DNA of 6,389 bases from Candidatus Saccharimonadota bacterium (GCA_029288335.1 JARIHJ010000051.1:1-6389), one strand, 5' to 3'; positions 1 to 5,302 are shown, numbered from the stretch's first letter. The notes: generated by a model from the sequence alone, not told the origin. A program made the numbers and translations.

Positions 1-54
1 ATAGTTACCGGCAGCTTCTTTCCCAATTTGATATGGGGTCTTTTTTTCGCTCAT
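1..54 (-). CDS. 5' end of a small unknown gene, truncated by the window edge
   Basis: An ATG at 54-52 opens a frame that runs off the left edge and encodes 18 residues beginning MSEKKTPYQIGKEAAGNY. The start is supported by a Shine-Dalgarno-like AAGAAGGA immediately upstream on the minus strand (about 58-65), although the spacing to the ATG is short, and by an A-rich leader like those of the genes before it. It lies 51 bases after the stop of the 129-aa gene on the same strand, so it is probably the third gene of the unit starting at the 906-934 promoter. Too little is visible to assign a family or know its full length. Confidence 0.6.
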   Translation of the reverse strand, partial: MSEKKTPYQIGKEAAGNY

Positions 55-105
55 TTTCCTTCTTATTTTAGGTTTTTATTTGTTGGTCTTGAGCTGCAAA
101 ACGCA

Positions 106-495
106 CTATCGATTGCTGACCCTTTCATAATCTCTTGCAGCTTCCTCGGCTTGGCTGTCAGCATCTTTTCTGCTGAAAATATAATTATTAGTAGAGACTT
201 CAGCCGCGTCCATGCGCTTTTCATCATTAGCACCTTTAGGATGTCTCGAGTTCACAGCCAACTTTAGCCCATGCTTTCTGAATCCACGTGCCTTTTCCAG
301 CTCTTTACTCATCTCTCTATCGGTAACAACTTTTCCAAGATTAGCAACATACTCTGCAGCATCTTCTAGGTGATGCACGGCCTTAGTTTCCATGTAGTCT
401 GACGCGGTAGCCATAGCGTGCGCCTTTTCACGATCCTGGACGTACGTCTCAGGTTCACCTTCTCGTAGCGCGGTTGGATCTAATTGTTCACCCAT
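106..495 (-). CDS. Small charged hypothetical protein (129 aa)
   Basis: I do not recognise this protein. It is soluble and highly charged (many Glu, Asp, Lys, Arg), has no Cys or Trp, no signal peptide and no membrane segment, and looks mostly helical. The N-terminus carries EQLDPT at residues 3-8; a similar EQFDPT occurs in the preceding 102-aa protein. The ATG at 495 is chosen because a minus-strand AAGGAAG lies about 13 bases upstream within an A-rich leader. It sits 41 bases after the stop of the 102-aa gene and 51 bases before the next small gene, so the three are probably co-transcribed. The stop is TAG at 106-108. The coding call rests on the ribosome site, the gene series and the amphipathic composition; the function is unknown. 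Confidence 0.75.
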   Translation of the reverse strand: MGEQLDPTALREGEPETYVQDREKAHAMATASDYMETKAVHHLEDAAEYVANLGKVVTDREMSKELEKARGFRKHGLKLAVNSRHPKGANDEKRMDAAEVSTNNYIFSRKDADSQAEEAARDYERVSNR

Positions 496-536
496 TTTTG
501 TTTTTATTCTTCCTTTTTTGTTTTGTTAGTTTTTAT

Positions 537-845
537 TTACTCATGTTTGTCTGGTGGCTGGACTGGTTGCTGTGGCGCTTCCCCCACTTGCAAATCAGCG
601 CTTGGTCGGCTTTCTTGTGCTACCCTGTCACGCAAATCTTGCATAAAAGCCGCCTGCCGATCAGCATCCATTTGGTTTTGCGGCACTTCATTGCCGCCGA
701 CAGACTTCGCCAGTGCTACAACAGCTCCGCCGTATTTACGTAACTTGCCCATATTTTTCCAGCGCTCAGCAGAGCCCGGCACTGTCGGATCAAACTGCTC
801 AGCTCTGGCAGTACGCTCTAAACCTTTTTCTTCTAAACCTGGCAT
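537..845 (-). CDS. Small hypothetical protein with Pro/Gln-rich tail (102 aa)
   Basis: I do not recognise this protein. It has a charged N-terminal third, with EQFDPT at residues 16-21, and a short Gly/Ala/Val patch at about 39-51 (GGAVVALAKSVGG) that is too short and interrupted for a confident membrane helix. A polar helical stretch follows, then a Pro/Gln-rich C-terminal tail at about 86-102. There is no signal peptide. It is the first gene after the strong promoter at 906-934, with an A-rich leader of roughly 54 bases and a purine-rich AGAAAGAAGA just before the ATG that may act as a weak ribosome site. It heads a run of at least three small same-strand genes. A cytosolic or membrane-associated accessory protein is possible, but the sequence does not decide it. 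Confidence 0.72.
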   Translation of the reverse strand: MPGLEEKGLERTARAEQFDPTVPGSAERWKNMGKLRKYGGAVVALAKSVGGNEVPQNQMDADRQAAFMQDLRDRVAQESRPSADLQVGEAPQQPVQPPDKHE

Positions 846-905
846 TCTATCTTCTTTCTGTTTTCTTAGTTAATATTTAGTTTTTGTTTGTCAGTCTTAA
901 GATAC

Positions 906-934
906 AATATAGCACACTTATGCTTATTTGTCAA
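906..934 (-). promoter_or_regulatory. Sigma70-like extended -10 promoter (P2) for the small-gene unit
   Basis: On the minus strand there is a perfect -35 box TTGACA (934-929), a 17-base spacer, and TATATT (911-906) as the -10 box, preceded by TGC, an extended -10 element. The expected start site is near 899, giving an A-rich leader of about 54 bases before the ATG at 845. The -35 box contains the TGA stop (933-931) of the upstream cyclotransferase-like gene. The spacer holds AAGCATAAGTGTG, nearly the same as in the promoter at 3224-3252. Confidence 0.85.
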
Positions 935-1434
935 ATCTGCCTTAGATGATTTTCCCGTACTTTTCTGGCAACTTCCAACATCCGCCGTTTGTCCATCAAA
1001 TACAGAGGAAGATTGGGGTGGACAGCTTCGGCAACAGAAAGCGACGTGTCGTCAATCATTTCGGTGCTTGCCGCGAGGACCCGATCCGAAGTATGCACCT
1101 CCACATCGGTTTTCCGGTACCACAAGCCATCATTTAATTCCCAATTATCGACAAGCTCCCTTTCCTCGGGCGTTATTCCCCACACCATACCAACTACTCG
1201 CGTGCCAATGTTACGGCGGATAGCATACGTTTCGAACTGGCCCACCTCTTCACCTGTCCAGTTAGAAGCTAAAATGTTCCGGACCCGGTCAGGAATTTCG
1301 GCCGCCCGTTGGATGACCATCTGGTAATCATACAAAGTGCCTGGCACGCCCTCTGGTTCCCGGCCAATAATCGCTTCCATCATTTCCGGGTCGCGGGGTG
1401 TACCGTAGGCAAAATAGTGTAACGTAGATGTCAT
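931..1434 (-). CDS. Gamma-glutamylcyclotransferase-like (AIG2-like) family protein
   Basis: This 167-aa protein has hallmarks of the GGCT/AIG2-like fold. These are an N-terminal YFAYGT at residues 7-12 (the substrate-loop motif, usually YGTL; here the next residue is Pro), a GTLYDYQMVI strand at 32-41, and VVGMVWGITPEERELVDNWE at 80-99. The last segment matches the family's strand followed by 'L-D-x-x-E', with Glu99 the likely catalytic acid, and Y106-R107 follows. Family members cleave gamma-glutamyl or related amides to release 5-oxoproline, but many homologues have unknown substrates. The ATG at 1434 is preferred over an in-frame upstream ATG at 1473 because it lies one base after the stop of the 479-aa gene and just before the conserved strand. 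It is the last gene of a tight three-gene unit. Family assignment is fairly sure; the substrate is unknown. Confidence 0.82.
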   Translation of the reverse strand: MTSTLHYFAYGTPRDPEMMEAIIGREPEGVPGTLYDYQMVIQRAAEIPDRVRNILASNWTGEEVGQFETYAIRRNIGTRVVGMVWGITPEERELVDNWELNDGLWYRKTDVEVHTSDRVLAASTEMIDDTSLSVAEAVHPNLPLYLMDKRRMLEVARKVRENHLRQI

Positions 1435-1435
1435 G

Positions 1436-2875
1436 TTAGTGTGCTTCAACCTGCGGGATTGCCATGGCGACATGCTTCATTTCTTGCATATAGGTTACTT
1501 GATTGACCCACTTCGTAGCAATAATGGCGCCGGTCAGAGCTAATGCATGCGAGGCCGCTCTCTTGGCTGTGCTCTGCTGATTCTGCTTGGTAAGACGTGC
1601 TGTGTCGACAGCAATCATTTCCTTACATAAGCCCATAAATGCTTCCTTTGGCTCGGCTGAATCAACGATGGTGTCAATTTGATCCTTACGACGTATGTAC
1701 AGGTCGGTTACATAAGGCAGTATGTGCTCAGCGCCATATGGTTTGCCACCGCGATAGTTTTTACGCTCCATGTGTGCGAACATTTTGTCAATGCCGGTAA
1801 ATACTTCATGGTTCTTAGCAACATCGCCCGCACTAATCTCTGGCACCGTGCCGTCCTGGTATTCAATATTGGTATAAATAGTACGCAGCGCCAAATCAGA
1901 CAGCAGAGTGTCATTAGCCAATTGGTCGATATCACGCTTTTGCTGGCGCCGGTGCTTCAGGTGCTCCAGGCCTTCGCTGGCCGCCAGGGTCGATTCACGA
2001 ATAGTTAGGTATGCCGGCAGCAGCTCCAGGCCATATTGCACACTTTCGACATACTGCTGGGCCCCTTCCGGTAGAAGACCTTTCTGGAGGGTAGCGGCGG
2101 CGCCGACAAATATTGCACCGGCCACCACTGCCCGTAGGGGCCGGCTGCTAGCTAGCGCATGTAAAACTCGCTGTGAGTTTTTATTACTCATAGTCTCCAC
2201 CAGCTTGGCTTTGATAATTTGCTCGCGGGCCAGCTGATCTACCAGCACGTGCAGCTTATTGCCCGCCAACTCACGAATATTAGGATTTTCTTTGCCAAGT
2301 TCCTGCATAACGGGCGGTGAGTATGGTGACTTGCTATCATTGGGACTCATTTCTAACACCTTGGCGATTTTGGTTGCCAAGGCTTCGTTGTATGCCTGCT
2401 CTGCCTGACCAAGCTGCTGGCGGTGTTCTTTGCGTTTCCACGGTATTTTCGGGTGTTTTACCAGAAGCCCAAGGTAATTGTCACGGGCTGCGTCGAGCTG
2501 TTCATCAAAGTCAAGTTCAGCTGTCTGAGCATCACGCTCATCTTTAAAAAGTCCAAAATCTGTTTCGGCTTTGTCGAGCAGAGATTCTGGCGTTTCGCCG
2601 CTTTCGAGCACAACGCTGGCGGCTTCACTTAATTGGCCAGTCTGACCACTTTTCCGATAAGCGTCGAGCTCTTTGGCCACCAGCAGCGCGTCGTTAGCCC
2701 GGCGAAGCGGCGCTTCCCGCTCCCCCGCTTCAGCCGCTTGTTTCTCAAACCCGATGCGCTCATTAAGTACATCGTTGAACTCACCGACCACGTTTGCACC
2801 TTGCAGACGCAGCACTCGGTCTTCGAACGACAGCTGCTCAGGAGCCTGTGGATGAGGAGCGGTTTCGACACCCAT
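1436..2875 (-). CDS. Unknown 479-aa protein: coiled-coil-rich with one or two membrane segments
   Basis: I do not recognise a named family. The first ~230 residues are charged and helical, rich in Glu, Ala, Gln and Lys with coiled-coil character, and include a basic-aromatic patch HPKIPWKRKEHRQQ at 141-154. A hydrophobic stretch at about 247-264 (AVVAGAIFVGAAATLQKG) could cross the membrane. Another hydrophobic helical region at about 277-292 is weaker. A soluble-looking domain with many charged residues follows (about 293-440), then a second candidate membrane segment at about 441-456 (ASHALALTGAIIATKW). No signal peptide is seen. The gene starts two bases after the stop of the DUF5663-like gene and ends one base before the cyclotransferase-like gene, so translation is probably coupled. 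A membrane-anchored structural or scaffold role is possible, but this is inference. Confidence 0.85.
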   Translation of the reverse strand: MGVETAPHPQAPEQLSFEDRVLRLQGANVVGEFNDVLNERIGFEKQAAEAGEREAPLRRANDALLVAKELDAYRKSGQTGQLSEAASVVLESGETPESLLDKAETDFGLFKDERDAQTAELDFDEQLDAARDNYLGLLVKHPKIPWKRKEHRQQLGQAEQAYNEALATKIAKVLEMSPNDSKSPYSPPVMQELGKENPNIRELAGNKLHVLVDQLAREQIIKAKLVETMSNKNSQRVLHALASSRPLRAVVAGAIFVGAAATLQKGLLPEGAQQYVESVQYGLELLPAYLTIRESTLAASEGLEHLKHRRQQKRDIDQLANDTLLSDLALRTIYTNIEYQDGTVPEISAGDVAKNHEVFTGIDKMFAHMERKNYRGGKPYGAEHILPYVTDLYIRRKDQIDTIVDSAEPKEAFMGLCKEMIAVDTARLTKQNQQSTAKRAASHALALTGAIIATKWVNQVTYMQEMKHVAMAIPQVEAH

Positions 2876-2877
2876 AA

Positions 2878-3189
2878 TTAATTCCCGGCTGTAACCAAGC
2901 TGGTCAGCGCAGTGATTTTTCGTGCCAAGCCGGCTGATTCTTCGGCCAGTATTTCATCAATACCCTGGGCAAAATTAGGAATGTGTTCATTCAGCCAAGC
3001 CATTACCTGCTCGCCGTCTCCTTGAGCACCTAATTTTTCGAGCTGACTTATCTGCTCTTCGGTTAAATAATCGCCGATCATGTTCGCCATGCGGGCCAAT
3101 ACGAGATCTGTCATAGAGCCAACAAACAAGGCTTGCTGTTCCTTGTTGAGTTGCGAGAGGTCGATGTATTTGGTGAAGTCTGGGGTCAT
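2878..3189 (-). CDS. DUF5663-like small helical protein (103 aa)
   Basis: The protein is short, acidic and all-helical. Its order of motifs resembles DUF5663, a family frequent in CPR bacteria: 'L-x-x-E-Q-Q-x-x-L' at about 14-21, a hydrophobic helix with V30, L31, M34 and M37, 'L-T-E-E-Q-I-S-Q-L' at 42-50, and 'WLNEHIPNF' at 65-73 followed by an acidic helix. The family's function is unknown. The ATG at 3189 follows an A/T-rich leader of about 28 bases after the P1 promoter, with no Shine-Dalgarno. It is the first gene of a three-gene unit and its TAA is two bases before the ATG of the 479-aa gene. No signal peptide or membrane segment is seen. The family call is from memory of the motif pattern; a profile search would settle it. 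Confidence 0.8.
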   Translation of the reverse strand: MTPDFTKYIDLSQLNKEQQALFVGSMTDLVLARMANMIGDYLTEEQISQLEKLGAQGDGEQVMAWLNEHIPNFAQGIDEILAEESAGLARKITALTSLVTAGN

Positions 3190-3223
3190 AATTTTTTATT
3201 TTTGTTTTATGTAAGATATTTAC

Positions 3224-3252
3224 AATGTATCACACTTGTGCTTTTTTGTCAA
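3224..3252 (-). promoter_or_regulatory. Sigma70-like extended -10 promoter (P1) for the DUF5663-like operon
   Basis: On the minus strand there is a perfect TTGACA (3252-3247), a 17-base spacer, and TACATT (3229-3224) preceded by TGA, an extended -10 element. A start site near 3217 would give a leader of about 28 bases, A/T-rich and without a ribosome site, ahead of the ATG at 3189. The spacer contains AAGCACAAGTGTG, in which CACA and TGTG form an inverted repeat two bases apart. It is 28/32 identical to the promoter at 906-934. Confidence 0.82.
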
Positions 3253-3275
3253 CTTTAGCGTGTTGTGTTGTATGC

Positions 3276-4115
3276 CTAGTCACCAAGTGGGCGAATGGCG
3301 GCCGCAAGTAGGCGCAGCCTAGGCACAACGTAGCTCTTTAATTTAGGATCTTCTATGATGGCCAATCGCCGAGCCACGACTTCCGGCTTGAAGCGACCTG
3401 GGCTTTCTCTCTCAGCCAGGACATACGCCCAAGCTGAAGCCAGCTTGTAAGCGCCAGCTAGAGCTCGCTCTAAATCTTTTTTTATAAAGCTAACATCTAC
3501 ATCGTTCGCGCTAAACTGTCTTTCAATCAATTGCTTCACTAGACCACGTAAAGCAGTACTCAGCTCCGGGCTGCCATTACTGTTAATCTGCTCAGGTAAA
3601 ACTTCCGTAACACGGAGCGGACTAAGATCGGCACTGTCTAGAAATTCATCAACCAAATTAGCGACCTGTTGGCCAGCCTCTAACGTGATTTCGTAAATTT
3701 CCTTACTCAATTCGGTGTTAGCCTTATCGATTAGCAGGCTGGGCGCATTTTCATGAATAGTGTCACCGATGGCTGCACACAAAGCTTCGAGAGCCGGAAT
3801 GGGATTGCCGTTAGCGTCAAGCGTATTTTTGTCAGCAATTCCAAGGGCAAATAAATATTCCACGGAATCGTCGGAAACCCATCTAGAAACCGTTTCCTTG
3901 GAATTATCTTGGAACAACGAAGCCAAGCCTCGCAGACTTTCACTGGCATCCAGTGCCGGATTGTCTATCCAATCATCGTGTGCAAAGAATTTGCTATCAA
4001 AATCGTGTACACCGTCTTTCAGCCAAACATTAACAACATGCCTGAATGTTTGAATATCTTCACGATCGACCGGCCCAAGAGCTTCTGCTTCGGTAACTTG
4101 CTCAGCTACAACCAT
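3276..4115 (-). CDS. Unknown 279-aa acidic cytosolic protein
   Basis: I do not recognise this protein. It is acidic in its N-terminal two thirds, appears mostly helical, and has no signal peptide and no membrane span. Features that could help a search are 'VWLKDGVHDFDSKFFAHDDW' at 30-49, a Trp/Asp-rich segment near 79-83 (RWVSD), and a basic C-terminal part with 'RRLAIIEDPKLKSYVVPRLR' at about 249-268. The start at 4115 is chosen because it is the first ATG and a -10-like TATAAA lies only eight bases upstream, consistent with a nearly leaderless mRNA; no Shine-Dalgarno is present. It is divergent from the 210-aa membrane protein gene. Downstream, no hairpin terminator is visible before the P1 promoter, so transcription may read through into the next unit. 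Confidence 0.82.
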   Translation of the reverse strand: MVVAEQVTEAEALGPVDREDIQTFRHVVNVWLKDGVHDFDSKFFAHDDWIDNPALDASESLRGLASLFQDNSKETVSRWVSDDSVEYLFALGIADKNTLDANGNPIPALEALCAAIGDTIHENAPSLLIDKANTELSKEIYEITLEAGQQVANLVDEFLDSADLSPLRVTEVLPEQINSNGSPELSTALRGLVKQLIERQFSANDVDVSFIKKDLERALAGAYKLASAWAYVLAERESPGRFKPEVVARRLAIIEDPKLKSYVVPRLRLLAAAIRPLGD

Positions 4116-4123
4116 ATTAGAAA

Positions 4124-4152
4124 TTTATAGCTCAATGGAATCTGCTGCGCAA
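4124..4152 (-). promoter_or_regulatory. Candidate near-leaderless promoter for the 279-aa gene
   Basis: On the minus strand TATAAA (4129-4124) lies 17 bases after a poor -35 match, TTGCGC (4152-4147). The box ends eight bases before the ATG at 4115, so a start about seven bases downstream of it would leave only about two untranslated bases. There is no ribosome site, which agrees with a leaderless transcript. The weak -35 keeps confidence moderate. Confidence 0.5.
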
Positions 4153-4179
4153 GCGCTAGCGGAATTTGGCTAACTTCGC

Positions 4180-4185
4180 TAGAAT
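4180..4185 (+). promoter_or_regulatory. Candidate -10 box for a near-leaderless mRNA of the 210-aa gene
   Basis: TAGAAT matches five of six consensus -10 bases and ends seven bases before the ATG at 4193, so transcription would start at or one base before the start codon. No convincing -35 box is found 16-18 bases upstream. No Shine-Dalgarno precedes the ATG. The same geometry occurs at the genes starting at 4115 and 5285. Confidence 0.42.
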
Positions 4186-4192
4186 TAGCATT

Positions 4193-4825
4193 ATGCCACC
4201 TCAGCAGCCATATCTACCGCAGCCCAGCTATACCCCGCCGCCCCAGCAAAACTACGACTTCATAATGAATCCTCAGAAGGGTCGACGGCTGAACAACTTT
4301 TTTGACGGCTCGCCAAAGTCGCTGGTGATTATGGCCGGGGCTTTTATTGGCATAATCATCATTATCTTCATCATTTATGAAGCGGCCAAGCCAGCCAGTT
4401 TGACTCCGCAAATCGCCAATTTGGCGGCAACTCAAGCCGAAATCGTACGCGTTGCCGTGGAAGCTAGCGGCAGCAATAACCTAAACGACCAATCCACCAA
4501 AAACTTAGCGGCCAGCGTCGCAGCCAGTGTGGGCACCGAGCAAAACAACCTAGTAGCCCTGCTAGCTAGCGGCGGCGTGAAATTGTCCAATAAAACCCTG
4601 GCTAGCAAGCAAAATCCAGCCACTGACCAGGAGCTTAATAATGCCAGTCAATCTGGCAATTACGACAGCACTTTTGTGCAAATAGTGCAGAGTGAACTAA
4701 CCGGCTATAACAACCAGTTGGCATCGATCTATCGGCTATCCAAGTCGCAAAAACTGAAGAGCCAGCTTGCCACCGACTTCAGCGACGCCCAGCTACTACT
4801 AACCCAAGCCAAAGCCGGCGGCTAA
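4193..4825 (+). CDS. Single-pass membrane protein with Ala/Ser/Asn-rich extracytoplasmic domain (210 aa)
   Basis: The N-terminus (1-28) is rich in Pro, Gln and Tyr (MPPQQPYLPQPSYTPPPQQN). A basic stretch KGRR at 29-32 comes before one strong membrane helix at about 43-62 (SLVIMAGAFIGIIIIIFIIY). By the positive-inside rule the short tail is cytoplasmic and residues 63-210 are outside. The outer part is helical and rich in Ala, Ser, Asn and Gln. Its spacing ('SGNYDSTFVQIVQSELTGYN' and a last helix with 'LKSQLATDFSDAQLLLTQA') loosely recalls DUF4142-type four-helix proteins, but this is weak. The ATG at 4193 is preferred to an in-frame TTG at 4166 because the TTG lies upstream of the likely -10 box. 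It is the only plus-strand gene, divergent from the 279-aa gene and convergent with the MmcQ/YjbR gene. Function unknown. Confidence 0.85.
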   Translation: MPPQQPYLPQPSYTPPPQQNYDFIMNPQKGRRLNNFFDGSPKSLVIMAGAFIGIIIIIFIIYEAAKPASLTPQIANLAATQAEIVRVAVEASGSNNLNDQSTKNLAASVAASVGTEQNNLVALLASGGVKLSNKTLASKQNPATDQELNNASQSGNYDSTFVQIVQSELTGYNNQLASIYRLSKSQKLKSQLATDFSDAQLLLTQAKAGG

Positions 4826-4827
4826 CT

Positions 4828-4858
4828 ACCAGTTACCAGTTGATACGAATGACGAATA
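4828..4858. repeat. Two adjacent short tandem duplications
   Basis: ACCAGTT occurs twice in tandem at 4828-4841. Four bases on, ACGAATG and ACGAATA follow each other at 4845-4858. They start three bases after the stop of the 210-aa gene. Such short duplications can come from replication slippage; no function is evident. Confidence 0.6.
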
Positions 4859-4894
4859 AGGTCTTGGACGAGGCTACGCTTCGCTACGCCTTAT
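4856..4894. repeat. Structured repeat: direct GCTACGC copies inside an inverted repeat
   Basis: GCTACGC occurs at 4873-4879 and 4883-4889 with TTC between. The block is bracketed by ATAAGG (4856-4861) and CCTTAT (4889-4894), which can pair. It lies in the convergent spacer between two genes and does not look coding. It may be part of a dispersed repeat or of a 3' UTR structure. Confidence 0.45.
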
Positions 4895-4920
4895 GAGACA
4901 AACCTGACGGTTTTTCTCAT
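4893..4920 (+). terminator. Long hairpin, possible terminator of the 210-aa gene
   Basis: ATGAGA (4893-4898) pairs with TCTCAT (4915-4920) and AAACC (4900-4904) with GGTTT (4909-4913), with one C/T mismatch between the two helices and the loop TGAC. The inner helix ends in a run of T (4911-4915), as in a compact intrinsic terminator, but the outer helix uses part of that run and no T tract follows. Its place 68 bases after the plus-strand stop and between convergent genes supports a termination or RNA 3'-end role. Confidence 0.45.
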
Positions 4921-4930
4921 CGCGCAGGGC

Positions 4931-4950
4931 AAAAAAGTGCGATTTTTCGC
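4931..4950 (-). terminator. Possible weak intrinsic terminator of the MmcQ/YjbR gene
   Basis: On the minus strand GCGA-AAAA-TCGC (4950-4939) forms a short four-pair hairpin followed by AC and TTTTTT (4936-4931), 17 bases beyond the stop codon at 4968. The stem is very short, so termination may be weak. An alternative longer pairing of the A and T runs is also possible. Confidence 0.4.
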
Positions 4951-4967
4951 TCTGACTGCTCTTTTCC

Positions 4968-5285
4968 CTACTTAGCAACAAGATTATAGGAGTGTCGGAT
5001 CAGGTCTTGGACTTGGGGCCAATCGAGCTGACCAGAAAGGATTAGGGTATTCCAGTGCCTTTTATTGAGGTGATAGCCTGGCAGGACCGATTCGTATTTG
5101 GCGCGCAGGGTTTCGGCTAGCATCGGGTCGCATTTGAGACTGAGATTAACCGGAGTCTTGTTATCCATAATGAGCGCGAACATCTTGCCCTTAACTTTAT
5201 AGACAGCGACACCTTCGCCGAACGGATATTCCAGCACGCTGTTTGGCATTTCCAAGATGTATTCCTCGACAGTTTTATGATCCAT
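4968..5285 (-). CDS. MmcQ/YjbR family protein (105 aa)
   Basis: The protein matches the MmcQ/YjbR family (CyaY-like fold) along its length. It has 'LEYPFGEGVAVYKVKGKMFAL' at 18-38, 'PVNLSLKC' at 45-52, and the family signature 'GYHLNKRHWNTL' at 70-81, followed by a C-terminal helix with 'SYNLV' at 99-103. Family members are small cytosolic proteins often described as DNA-binding-like; their real role is poorly known. The ATG at 5285 is preferred to a TTG at 5303 because the family begins at this point and a TGT-TAAAAT extended -10 box lies eight bases upstream, inside the region the TTG start would translate. The gene begins 29 bases after the stop of the SGNH hydrolase gene on the same strand, so it may be read both from that unit and from its own promoter. 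Confidence 0.93.
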   Translation of the reverse strand: MDHKTVEEYILEMPNSVLEYPFGEGVAVYKVKGKMFALIMDNKTPVNLSLKCDPMLAETLRAKYESVLPGYHLNKRHWNTLILSGQLDWPQVQDLIRHSYNLVAK

Positions 5286-5293
5286 AGGATTAG

Positions 5294-5302
5294 ATTTTAA
5301 CA
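5294..5302 (-). promoter_or_regulatory. Extended -10 box for a near-leaderless MmcQ/YjbR mRNA
   Basis: On the minus strand TGT (5302-5300) precedes TAAAAT (5299-5294), a five-of-six -10 match with the extended TGn element. It ends eight bases before the ATG at 5285, leaving about two untranslated bases. No -35 box is apparent at 17-18 bases, which an extended -10 can compensate for. There is no ribosome site. Confidence 0.45.

Noticed and set aside
28..267. Plus-strand open frame of 79 codons
   Set aside because: It lies opposite the 129-aa minus-strand gene and its leader, has a skewed hydrophobic composition and no ribosome site; it is an antisense shadow.
474..873. Two overlapping plus-strand frames with Phe/Leu/Cys-rich translations
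   Set aside because: They are antisense to the 102-aa gene and cross its A-rich leaders (T-rich on this strand), which produces the false hydrophobic stretch.
888..1327. Plus-strand frames opposite the cyclotransferase-like gene
   Set aside because: The minus strand has a recognisable family with conserved motifs; the plus-strand frames have none.
1435..1473. Longer start for the cyclotransferase-like protein at 1473
   Set aside because: It would add 13 residues overlapping the 479-aa gene; the ATG at 1434, one base after that gene's stop, directly precedes the family's first strand.
3253..3275. ACAAC repeats (minus strand) after the stop of the 279-aa gene
   Set aside because: Only two or three imperfect units without dyad symmetry; neither a terminator nor a CRISPR-like repeat.
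4166..4192. TTG start for the 210-aa membrane protein
   Set aside because: The nine added residues cover the probable -10 box and there is no ribosome site before the TTG.
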